This document shows positions 8,073 to 15,046 of a DNA stretch of 28,085 nucleotides, piece after piece. The translations under genes and the position numbers were made by a program. Under the pieces are notes generated by a model, which was not told where the DNA came from, ran no database searches, and was given only the letters and a program-made list of their open reading frames with translations. Source of the DNA: CAYWGR01 sp964458015 (GTDB taxonomy: Bacteria; Planctomycetota; Planctomycetia; Pirellulales; Thermoguttaceae); the NCBI GenBank assembly GCA_964458015.1, contig CAYWGR010000062.1:1-28085 (forward strand), read 5' to 3'. The stretch's first letter is position 1. The number at the start of each line of letters is the position of its first letter.

Positions 8073-9467
8073 ATGATCGAAAACCAATCGCACTACCACG
8101 TCGTTTACACCTGGATGATCTGCCTGGTGGCTGCCATGGGCGGGTTGTTGTTCGGCTACGATTGGGTGGTGATTGGCGGGGCAAAACCGTTTTTCGAGCC
8201 CGCCTTCGGGCTCGTGACCGCTTCCGAACGTGGCTGGGCTAATAGCTGCGCCTTGGTTGGCTGCCTGCTCGGCGCGCTGTTGTCGGGAGGATTGAGCGAC
8301 AAATTCGGACGCAAGCGGCTGTTGGTTCTCGCCGCGTTGCTGTTCACGATCACTTCCATCGGAACGGCGCTGGCCGGCAACTTTCAAAGTTTCGTGGCAT
8401 GGCGGATCGCGGGGGGGATCGCTATCGGGCTGGCGTCGAATCTGTCGCCCATGTATATCGCCGAAGTCTCGCCGGCTCATGTGCGCGGCATGTTCGTATC
8501 GGTCAACCAATTGACCATCGTCATCGGTATCGCGGCCGCCCAATTGGTGAATTACGGGATTGCCGAGACAGTGCCGGCCGATGCCACGGTCGAATACATC
8601 AAGAATTCGTGGAACGGCACAACAGGTTGGCGATGGATGTTCGGCGTAACGGCGGTCCCTTCCTTTCTATTCTTGGTATTTATGTTCGTAGTGCCCGAAA
8701 GTCCTCGCTGGCTCGCCAAAAAAGGCAAACCCGAAAAGGCGCGAACCGTCTTGGCCAAGATCGGCGGCGATCTCTACGCCGACAGGGCCTTGGCCGATAT
8801 CAAAACCACGCTGGTGAACGAAGTGGATAAAGTCGATTTTCGAGAGCTGTTCGAGCCGAAAATGGCGAAGATCCTGCTGATCGGCGTCGTGCTGGCCGTT
8901 TTCCAACAATGGTGCGGCATCAATGTGATCTTCAACTACGCGGAAGAAATCTTTCGAGCCGCCGCCTACGGTGTTAGCGATACGCTGTTGAACATCGCGG
9001 CTACGGGGGCCGTGTGCCTGGCGTTCACCTTTGTGGCGATCTTCACGGTCGATCGCTGGGGACGCAGGGTGCTTATGCTCGCCGGCGCCGCGGGACTGGC
9101 CGTTATCTATGCCTTGCTCGGGACCGGTTATCGGGCTGAAATGACCGGCACGCCCGTGTTGGTTCTCGTCTTGGCCGCCATGGCCTGCTACTCCTGCACG
9201 CTGGCCCCAATTACGTGGGTACTCCTCTCCGAACTCTTCCCCAACCGGATCCGCGGGGCCGCCATGTCGGTTTCGGTGTTCGCCCTCTGGCTCGGCTGTT
9301 TTCTTCTGACCTACACGTTTCCGCTTCTCAAAGAGGCCATCGGCATCGGCAATACGTTCTGGGCCTATGCGGCGATTTGTGCGGCAGGGTTTGTCTTCAT
9401 TCTGTTACGTCTGCCGGAAACAAAGGGCAAGACCCTCGAACAAATCGAGCGAGAATTGGTGGATTAG
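8073..9467 (+). CDS. MFS sugar transporter, sugar porter (XylE-like) family
   Basis: The 464-residue protein has 12 predicted hydrophobic segments and the signatures of the MFS sugar porter family. These are GLLFGYDWVVIGGA in helix 1, GGLSDKFGRKRLL between helices 2 and 3, PESPRWLAKKGKPEKA after helix 6, QQWCGINVIFNYAEEIF in helix 7, DRWGRRVLM between helices 8 and 9, and PETKGKTLEQIERE at the C-terminus. Characterised members import monosaccharides such as xylose, arabinose or galactose by proton symport. It starts only 25 bases after the GH2 gene and has no clear ribosome-binding site, so it is probably co-transcribed and may be translationally coupled. The exact sugar is unknown; the locus has a second, different MFS carrier, so this one may take another product of the same glycan. 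Confidence 0.93.
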   Translation: MIENQSHYHVVYTWMICLVAAMGGLLFGYDWVVIGGAKPFFEPAFGLVTASERGWANSCALVGCLLGALLSGGLSDKFGRKRLLVLAALLFTITSIGTALAGNFQSFVAWRIAGGIAIGLASNLSPMYIAEVSPAHVRGMFVSVNQLTIVIGIAAAQLVNYGIAETVPADATVEYIKNSWNGTTGWRWMFGVTAVPSFLFLVFMFVVPESPRWLAKKGKPEKARTVLAKIGGDLYADRALADIKTTLVNEVDKVDFRELFEPKMAKILLIGVVLAVFQQWCGINVIFNYAEEIFRAAAYGVSDTLLNIAATGAVCLAFTFVAIFTVDRWGRRVLMLAGAAGLAVIYALLGTGYRAEMTGTPVLVLVLAAMACYSCTLAPITWVLLSELFPNRIRGAAMSVSVFALWLGCFLLTYTFPLLKEAIGIGNTFWAYAAICAAGFVFILLRLPETKGKTLEQIERELVD

Positions 9468-9515
9468 TCGATTACGGATGCTCCCGGACGATCCTTACCC
9501 CTGGGCAACCAGCCG

Positions 9516-9546
9516 ATTGTTGACCTTCCATGCCAATTATTGACCT
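9516..9546 (+). promoter_or_regulatory. Direct repeat, possible activator operator
   Basis: ATTGTTGACCT (9516-9526) and ATTATTGACCT (9536-9546) agree at 10 of 11 positions and are 20 bases apart, about two helical turns. XylR/AraC-family activators are known to bind direct repeats at about this spacing. The site lies about 70 bases before the -35 box at 9616. A role as the operator of the regulator at 1275 is inference. Confidence 0.3.
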
Positions 9547-9615
9547 AACGGCCATTGCGACCGTCGGAAAGGTTTGCGTGTTTTCTCTCGTTCAACGTCC
9601 AGGCAATGCCGTTGA

Positions 9616-9644
9616 TTGACATGCAAAGAGGGGCCATCTATAAT
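9616..9644 (+). promoter_or_regulatory. Consensus sigma-70 promoter for the FucP-like gene
   Basis: TTGACA at 9616-9621 and TATAAT at 9639-9644 both match the consensus exactly and are separated by exactly 17 bases. Transcription would start near 9651, leaving a leader of about 170 bases before the ATG at 9820. Such a perfect match in an intergenic region on the coding strand is unlikely to be chance. Confidence 0.75.
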
Positions 9645-9693
9645 CGGCTTCTTACTCTTAAACTCGCTCTATTGGGACATTTATGGAGCGGTG

Positions 9694-9768
9694 ATGGTTG
9701 CCTCCCGTGTTGGAGGATGTATGAAACGTCCTGGCGGCAATCCGCCTAATTCCATCCCAGGCAAATAA
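9694..9768 (+). CDS. Possible 24-codon leader peptide
   Basis: A small frame begins at ATG 9694, with GGAG 5 bases upstream, and ends at TAA 9766-9768, inside the predicted leader of the FucP-like mRNA. A second in-frame ATG at 9721 follows GGAGG (9712-9716). That GGAGG can pair with CCTCC at 9701-9705 across a 6-base loop, and a second stem (9733-9737 with 9742-9746) lies inside the frame. The peptide has no recognisable family and could be chance; a leader-peptide or translation-control role is speculative. Confidence 0.2.
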   Translation: MVASRVGGCMKRPGGNPPNSIPGK

Positions 9769-9819
9769 GCTTTCAACCGCCGCGATTTACCGCCATTCTC
9801 GCGCAAAAAAGAAATCACA

Positions 9820-11685
9820 ATGAACGACGCCCAACAGCCCTCGCAAAAGAAGACACTCTTCGTTTTGGAAGACGGTAAAAACGTCGCCTTCACCTTCACG
9901 CTGGTCAGCTCGTTGTTTCTCCTTTGGGGACTCTGCAACGGTATGATCGACGTCATGGATAAGCATTTCCAAGACGAACTGAATCTAACCTTGGCTCAAT
10001 CGGCCAATGTGCAATGGGCACACTACCTGGGCTACTTTTTAATGTCGATCCCCGCCGGTTGGTTGGCGAGCAAGCTAGGCTACAAAGGCGGCATCATCGT
10101 CGGGCTTCTCATGGTCGCCGTAGGTGGATTGTGGTTCATTCCCGCCAGCTCGATCGCCGAATTTTGGGCCTTCTTAGTCGGCGTTTGTTTTATTGCATCG
10201 GGCCTCACCTTCCTCGAAACTATCGCCAATCCTTACACAACGGTGTTAGGCCCCCAGCAGTACGCGGCAACGCGCATCAACCTTGCCCAGTCGGCCAACG
10301 GGGTCGGCTGGATCTTCGGTCCTATCATCGGCAGTGTTTTCTTCTATGGGAAAGACGCCGCCGGCCAAAGCACCGGCAGCCAAACTCTATGGATTCCTTA
10401 CGCCGTTATCGCCGGCGTAGTGACGCTGCTGGCCGTCGTTTTCTATTTCGCCGAAGTGCCCGACATCAAAGCCGAGGACGATTACCATCTCGATGACAAT
10501 GGCGGCACGGACGTCAAACGCTCGATCTGGACGCATCCGCACTTTATTTTTGCGGTCGTCGCCCAGTTTTTGTACGTTGCCGCCCAGGCCGGCATTTTCA
10601 GCTTCTTCATCAACTACATGATTTCGCCCGCCGTGCCGCCGATCCCCGCCGCTTGGCAGGAAAGCGTGCCGGAAGGATGGATCGACGTCAGCACGAAATT
10701 TGACAAAACCAACATTGCCAATCTGCCGGCTTTCGTGGAAAAGCTGAATCAAAAGGATCCAGATCCCGTTACCGCCTTCCTGGTCGGCAACTTTTCGGAT
10801 GAAACCAAAGCCGCCTTGAAAACGTTCAAAGGCAGCGAGGCCGAAACTCGCGCGCTGCTGCCCTGTCTGACGCAAGACCTCAACAATATCGTCAAGCAAG
10901 ACCCGAACAAGCTCGTCGCCGTCAAGGATGAGAAGACCGGCAAGAATACGAAACAGAAGAAAAAGCCGGAAGTGCTCGGCAATCCCGTCTTGTTTGAAAA
11001 AGTCACACTCGGCAAGCGAACCCAAGCGATGCTCGCCCAGCGCGTCGAGGAAAAGAAACTGGACGACGTCAAAGAGAAGTCGAAAGAACAAAATACTCTC
11101 GCGGCCGATAAGGACCAACCGCAGCGAGTCAACATCGCTTTTTTGAATCGCCTGCTTCTACAAGACACCTATCCTGAAATCCTGCCGTTCAACGACACCA
11201 TCCTTTCGATCAGCGACGGCCTTGCCTCGAAGCTGGCTGCGCTGGGGTTCATCTGCTTCCTGATCGGCCGATTCACCGGTGCGGGCTTGCTGAAGAAATT
11301 CGCCGCGCACAAGGTTTTAGGCGTTTATGGAGCCATGAACGTACTGGTTTGCGTTCTGGTCTTTGCAAAGCTCGGTTGGCTTTCGGCCGTTTGCGTCTTC
11401 CTAAGCTACTTCTTTATGTCGATCATGTTCCCGACGATTTTTGCGTTGGGAATCTTCGGCCTGGGCGCTCGGGCGAAAAAAGCCTCGGCCTTCATCGTCA
11501 TGGCCATCATGGGCGGTGCCGTGCTGCCAAAATTGATGGGACATATCGCCGACCAATACGATATGTCAACCAGCTTCATTGTCCCCTTGGTATGCTTCAT
11601 TTTCGTGACCCTCTACGGCTTCTGCTGGCCCATGCTCAGCAAGGCCGATTCGCTCAATGGCGTCAAAACCACCGGCGGCCATTAG
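9820..11685 (+). CDS. FucP-like MFS sugar:proton symporter with large TM7-TM8 insertion
   Basis: The 621-residue membrane protein matches the L-fucose permease (FucP) family. Helix 1 carries FLLWGLCNGMIDVM, with D44 at the position of the FucP proton-coupling Asp. Helix 4 carries GLTFLETIANPY, with E133 at the position of the FucP Glu. RINLAQSANGVGWIFGP is also typical. FucP proteins are usually about 410-440 residues. The extra length is one stretch between helix 7 (ending INYM at about 267) and helix 8 (starting near 462, SISDGLASKLAALGF): about 195 residues where FucP has a short loop. The inserted part is charged, Lys-rich and helical in character. In the standard 12-helix topology with both ends inside, it would be periplasmic. 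The protein most likely imports L-fucose released by the downstream fucosidases; related sugars are possible. Confidence 0.88.
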   Translation: MNDAQQPSQKKTLFVLEDGKNVAFTFTLVSSLFLLWGLCNGMIDVMDKHFQDELNLTLAQSANVQWAHYLGYFLMSIPAGWLASKLGYKGGIIVGLLMVAVGGLWFIPASSIAEFWAFLVGVCFIASGLTFLETIANPYTTVLGPQQYAATRINLAQSANGVGWIFGPIIGSVFFYGKDAAGQSTGSQTLWIPYAVIAGVVTLLAVVFYFAEVPDIKAEDDYHLDDNGGTDVKRSIWTHPHFIFAVVAQFLYVAAQAGIFSFFINYMISPAVPPIPAAWQESVPEGWIDVSTKFDKTNIANLPAFVEKLNQKDPDPVTAFLVGNFSDETKAALKTFKGSEAETRALLPCLTQDLNNIVKQDPNKLVAVKDEKTGKNTKQKKKPEVLGNPVLFEKVTLGKRTQAMLAQRVEEKKLDDVKEKSKEQNTLAADKDQPQRVNIAFLNRLLLQDTYPEILPFNDTILSISDGLASKLAALGFICFLIGRFTGAGLLKKFAAHKVLGVYGAMNVLVCVLVFAKLGWLSAVCVFLSYFFMSIMFPTIFALGIFGLGARAKKASAFIVMAIMGGAVLPKLMGHIADQYDMSTSFIVPLVCFIFVTLYGFCWPMLSKADSLNGVKTTGGH

Positions 11686-11708
11686 TCCCTCCAACGAAAT
11701 TGATAACC

Positions 11709-13292
11709 ATGAAAAGACAACGCCAAGCTAGTTATTGCTGGGCGCGGCTGATGCTTCCCCTTGCGCTCGGCCTTTTCGCCGTCGCAGCCATTGCCGACGA
11801 GCCTCGCCTTCTTAAAGGGCTGCTTCATAACGAAGACAGCACCCAGTTCTTCTTCGGCCAACAGATTCCGCCTGGCAAAGCCGGAGAAACCATCGACCGC
11901 TACGTCGATGTGATGGCCGATGCCGGCGTCACGGTCTTTCTCTGCAACACCAATTCGCGGCGAACCAACTACCAAAGCCGCGTGTGGGATTCCTACTGGG
12001 GCAACTACGATCCGGCCGGTCCGGACGACCAACCATTTCTCGCGCCGGTTCCACGCAACGATGTGCGAAACTACCGGAATCTGATCGGTAATATGCTGGC
12101 CGTTCATCAACAGGGGATCGACTATCCCGCCCGCGTTATCCAGCGCTGCCGGCATAAAGGCATTTCTCCGTGGATCACTCTGCGGATGAACGACTGCCAC
12201 TACAACGACATGCCAACCCATCCGTTCCACGGCAGTTTTTGGAAAAATAACCCTCAGTTCTACCGCAAGAATTGCACAGGCTATTTTGCAACTTGCCTCG
12301 ACTACGCCCATCCGGAAGTGCGTGATTTCTATCGGGCTCTCATCGTCGAAACGCTCGACCGCTACGATATCGACGGACTAGAGCTCGATTTTCTGCGGGA
12401 ACCTTTTTTGTTTAGTGCGGGCAAAGAGGCGGAAGGCGCACCTGTCTTAAACGAGTGGATCCGTGAAATTCGCAAACTGGTCGATAACGCCGCAACCAAG
12501 CGAGGACATGCCATTCGCCTGGGCGTGCGCGTGCCGTCACGTCCTGAAACGTCGGTGGCGATGGGATTGGACGCCGTCACCTGGGCTAAACAGGGATGGA
12601 TCGATCTCTTGGTTGCCACTCCGCGTTGGAGCACCTTGGAATTCGACATGCCTCTCCAACGTTGGCGGCAGTTGCTGGGCGACTCGAAAACGACCTTGGC
12701 CGGCGGTCTTGAGGTGAATTATCGACCGTCGCCCGGCGCGCCTGCTTCACTCGTGTCGCCTGAGCTGGCCGCGGGAGCCGCCGTCTCGGTTCTCTCGAAC
12801 GGCGCGGATGTGGTCTATCTTTTCAACTACTTCCAGGCAGGCCATCCCAATTGGTCCCCGCCTGTTTATCAAAAAACACTTAGCGCGATGCGTTCCCTCG
12901 ATACGTTGTTGAAGCTGCCGCGATGCGTGGGAATCACCTACCGAGACATTATAGCACCGGGCGAACCTTACCAAGCTCCGTTGCCCGCTACAGGCAATAC
13001 GCTTACTTTCCCCATGAAGCTCGGCCCCCTGGGCGACACGCATTGGTTGTGTGATTTACGGATTGGTTTTTCATCCGCGCAAACCACTGTGATGCCCTTG
13101 CCGACCGTTACACTGGACAACCAGCCATGCGAATTGCTAACGGATGAAACAAAAGAGGGACTTCGGCGGATAGCATGGAGAGTTTCCGCGATCAAGTCGA
13201 ACGGCGACGGAGTTCATCAGATCAAAGTTGTCGGCCAAGAGGGCGGCAGCATGACCATTCAATGCGTCGAGATTTCCCTGCGAGAACCATAA
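11709..13292 (+). CDS. Secreted TIM-barrel glycoside hydrolase-like protein (GH10-like)
   Basis: The start is placed at ATG 11709, 23 bases after the FucP-like gene, because it gives a clean signal peptide (residues 1-28, ending AIA before DEPRLL); the frame itself stays open further upstream inside the previous gene. No clear ribosome-binding site is seen, so translational coupling is possible. The 527-residue product has the look of the bacterial GH10-like barrel families: residues about 55-90 (RYVDVMADAGVTVFLCNTNS), 145-170 (GISPWITLRMNDCHYND), 195-240 (DYAHPEVRDFYRALIVETL, then YDIDGLELDFLREP), and a beta-rich tail from about 430. E225 and D227 in DGLELDFLR are plausible active-site residues by position at the end of a barrel strand. 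I cannot assign a GH family or substrate. Confidence 0.7.
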   Translation: MKRQRQASYCWARLMLPLALGLFAVAAIADEPRLLKGLLHNEDSTQFFFGQQIPPGKAGETIDRYVDVMADAGVTVFLCNTNSRRTNYQSRVWDSYWGNYDPAGPDDQPFLAPVPRNDVRNYRNLIGNMLAVHQQGIDYPARVIQRCRHKGISPWITLRMNDCHYNDMPTHPFHGSFWKNNPQFYRKNCTGYFATCLDYAHPEVRDFYRALIVETLDRYDIDGLELDFLREPFLFSAGKEAEGAPVLNEWIREIRKLVDNAATKRGHAIRLGVRVPSRPETSVAMGLDAVTWAKQGWIDLLVATPRWSTLEFDMPLQRWRQLLGDSKTTLAGGLEVNYRPSPGAPASLVSPELAAGAAVSVLSNGADVVYLFNYFQAGHPNWSPPVYQKTLSAMRSLDTLLKLPRCVGITYRDIIAPGEPYQAPLPATGNTLTFPMKLGPLGDTHWLCDLRIGFSSAQTTVMPLPTVTLDNQPCELLTDETKEGLRRIAWRVSAIKSNGDGVHQIKVVGQEGGSMTIQCVEISLREP

Positions 13293-13325
13293 AGTTTACA
13301 GCCACGGATAAATAATAGAAAAATA

Positions 13326-13355
13326 TTTTCATGCGGCAAACACCCAAAGTATAAT
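13326..13355 (+). promoter_or_regulatory. Candidate promoter for the GH29 gene
   Basis: TATAAT at 13350-13355 is an exact -10 box; TTTTCA at 13326-13331, 18 bases upstream, is a 4-of-6 match to the -35 box. Transcription would begin near 13362, about 37 bases before the GTG start of the fucosidase. The upstream ATG at 13354 lies inside this -10 box, which argues against it as a translation start. Confidence 0.4.
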
Positions 13356-13398
13356 GTTATCAGTAAGCTCACCACTCAATCCGCTTAAGGAATTCATC

Positions 13399-14829
13399 GT
13401 GCCACGCCTCCTTCGTTGGAATGCACACAGGCTTCTATTCTCACTGGCCTTGATCGGTTGCGGCCTGTCATGCTGCGCTGCCGCCGAACCGGCTGATCAG
13501 GAAACCGATCCCTTGGTGCTGAAAAAGCTCGAACAATTCCAAGACTGGAAATTCGGCCTGTTCATGCACTGGGGCATCTACAGCCAATGGGGCTGCATCG
13601 AATCTTGGCCCTTGATCGAGGAAGACAAATGGGCGCGGCCCGATGATTTGCCGCCTTGGCTAGAACGCGGTAAAGACATGAAGCGATTCGCCGCCGACTA
13701 CGTGAAGCTCAACGAAACGTTCCGACCGCGCCATTTCGATCCGCAAAAAATGGTCGAGGCCGCCAAGCAAGCCGGCATGAAATACATGGTGTTCACCACA
13801 AAGCACCACGACGGTTTCTGCATGTTCGACACCAATCAGACCGACTACCGCACGACGGCCGCCGCGTGTCCCTTCCATACGGATCCCCAGGCCGACGCGG
13901 TGAAAGCCGTTTTCGATGCCTTTCGTAAAGCCGGTTTCGGCATCGGGGCGTACTACTCGAAGAGCGATTGGCATCATCCCGGCTATTGGGATCCCGCCCG
14001 GCCGCATCCCACGCGCAACCCAAACTACGATACGGCCAAGGAGCCCGATCGCTGGGCAACCTTCGTGAAGTTCAGCTACAACATTATCGAAGAACTGATG
14101 AGCGGCTACGGCCCTGTCGATATCCTTTGGCTCGACGGCGGCCAAGTCCGCCCGCCGCAGCAAGACATCAACATGCCGGCCATCGCAACGATGGCCCGCC
14201 GACATCAGCCGGGCATCATCATCGTCGATCGCACCGTCGGCGGCCGCTATGAAAACTATCGCACACCCGAGCAGGAAGTGCCGGAAAAGGCTCTGCCTTT
14301 CGTTTGGGAAACCTGCATGACGATGGGCGATCAGTGGTCCTATAAGCCGAATGATAAATATAAATCCACGCGCCAGTTGATCCATCTGCTGGTCGACATT
14401 GTGGCCAAGGGCGGAAACTTTCTGTTGAACATCGGTCCCGATCCCGACGGACAATTGCCCGAGCCGGCGGTCAAAGGCCTGCAAGAGATCGGTCGCTGGA
14501 TGCAAATCAACGGCGAAGCCATCTACGGCACCCGGGCCGTCGCTCCCTACAAAGTCGGCCGCGTCTGCATGACCAAAAAAGGCTCGACCGTCTACTTGAT
14601 CTATCTTGCCGACAAGAACGAAACGGCCCCACCGGCGGTTCTGAGCATACCGGCTGTCACCGGCGGCAAGAATGTACGGATGCTCGGCGCCAAAACGCCG
14701 GTCTCCTTCTCCTTCGACGCTGGAAAAGGCTTGACCATTCAAATTCCCGCAGACATCCGCAAGAATCCGCCTTGCGACCATGCCTGGACCTTTGCCATCA
14801 GCGATGCCGTTGTGGCTCCAAGTAAATAA
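13399..14829 (+). CDS. Secreted alpha-L-fucosidase, GH29
   Basis: The start is placed at GTG 13399, not at the in-frame ATG 13354, because AAGGA lies 7 bases before the GTG and the ATG has no ribosome-binding site. The 476-residue protein has a signal peptide (about residues 1-29, hydrophobic LLFSLALIGCGLSCCAAA). The GH29 barrel follows: WKFGLFMHWGIYSQWG, AAKQAGMKYMVFTTKHHDGFCMFD, GIGAYYSKSDWHHP, and VDILWLDGGQV with D246 in the position of the known catalytic nucleophile. WETCMTMGDQWSY and GGNFLLNIGPDPDGQLP are also family hallmarks. A small beta-sandwich closes the protein. The Cys-containing end of the signal region might make it a lipoprotein, but no clear lipobox is seen. It should hydrolyse terminal alpha-L-fucose by a retaining mechanism, complementing the inverting GH95 enzyme downstream. 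Confidence 0.95.
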   Translation: MPRLLRWNAHRLLFSLALIGCGLSCCAAAEPADQETDPLVLKKLEQFQDWKFGLFMHWGIYSQWGCIESWPLIEEDKWARPDDLPPWLERGKDMKRFAADYVKLNETFRPRHFDPQKMVEAAKQAGMKYMVFTTKHHDGFCMFDTNQTDYRTTAAACPFHTDPQADAVKAVFDAFRKAGFGIGAYYSKSDWHHPGYWDPARPHPTRNPNYDTAKEPDRWATFVKFSYNIIEELMSGYGPVDILWLDGGQVRPPQQDINMPAIATMARRHQPGIIIVDRTVGGRYENYRTPEQEVPEKALPFVWETCMTMGDQWSYKPNDKYKSTRQLIHLLVDIVAKGGNFLLNIGPDPDGQLPEPAVKGLQEIGRWMQINGEAIYGTRAVAPYKVGRVCMTKKGSTVYLIYLADKNETAPPAVLSIPAVTGGKNVRMLGAKTPVSFSFDAGKGLTIQIPADIRKNPPCDHAWTFAISDAVVAPSK

Positions 14830-14870
14830 TCCATGTTTAATTGCAAGAGCATTGTATGATCACGAGCTAG

Positions 14871-14926
14871 TAACCAAGAGTTTATAGCCAAGAGTTAATA
14901 GCCAAGAGTTAATAGCCGGGAGCTAA
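14871..14926 (+). repeat. 14-bp tandem repeat, four units
   Basis: Four consecutive 14-base units start at 14871, 14885, 14899 and 14913. Units 2 and 3 are identical (TAGCCAAGAGTTAA). Unit 1 differs slightly, and unit 4 (TAGCCGGGAGCTAA) is at the same time the start of the palindromic element at 14914. The array is non-coding. Confidence 0.8.
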
Positions 14927-14984
14927 CAGCTCCCGGATTGTGCGTTAAGATGACACGTTTTCCGGGAGCTGTTAGCTCCCGGCT
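14914..14984. repeat. Palindrome-armed inverted repeat, copy A
   Basis: Two 24-base arms, 14914-14937 and 14961-14984, are exact reverse complements separated by 23 bases. Each arm is itself nearly palindromic (GGGAGCT, three bases, AGCTCCC). The sequence could form either one long hairpin or two short ones. The right arm is followed by CTTTTGTATTT, so it could act as a terminator or 3'-end stabiliser after the GH29 gene. A related copy lies at 25622-25701, in the same orientation and with an unrelated spacer. Confidence 0.85.
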
Positions 14985-15046
14985 TTTGTATTTGTGTCTA
15001 TTGCATTTCCATCTGCTGCATTCCCACCACTTGATCGGAGTTCGCC

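Larger units (their letters stand above)
9468..9819. promoter_or_regulatory. Regulatory intergenic region before the FucP-like gene
   Basis: This 352-base gap has no substantial gene. From left to right it holds an 11-base direct repeat (9516-9526 and 9536-9546, ATTRTTGACCT, 20-base period), a consensus promoter (9616-9644), and a roughly 170-base leader with two small hairpins and a possible 24-codon ORF (9694-9768). The start codon at 9820 has only a weak purine-rich ribosome-binding site (AAAAGAAAT). The layout suggests that the FucP-like gene is controlled separately from the upstream glycosidases. Confidence 0.6.

Noticed and set aside
11349..11708. Upstream extension of the GH10-like frame into the FucP-like gene
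   Set aside because: It would overlap the transporter by more than 300 bases and bury the signal peptide inside the protein; ATG 11709 fits better.
13354..13398. ATG 13354 as start of the GH29 gene
   Set aside because: It lacks a ribosome-binding site and lies in the probable -10 box; GTG 13399 has AAGGA at correct spacing and exposes the signal peptide.
13660..14781. 373-residue minus-strand ORF opposite GH29
   Set aside because: It is antisense to an unmistakable fucosidase and its composition shows no protein family features.
14871..14984. CRISPR-like array
   Set aside because: The 14-base units are directly adjacent without spacers and no cas gene is near.
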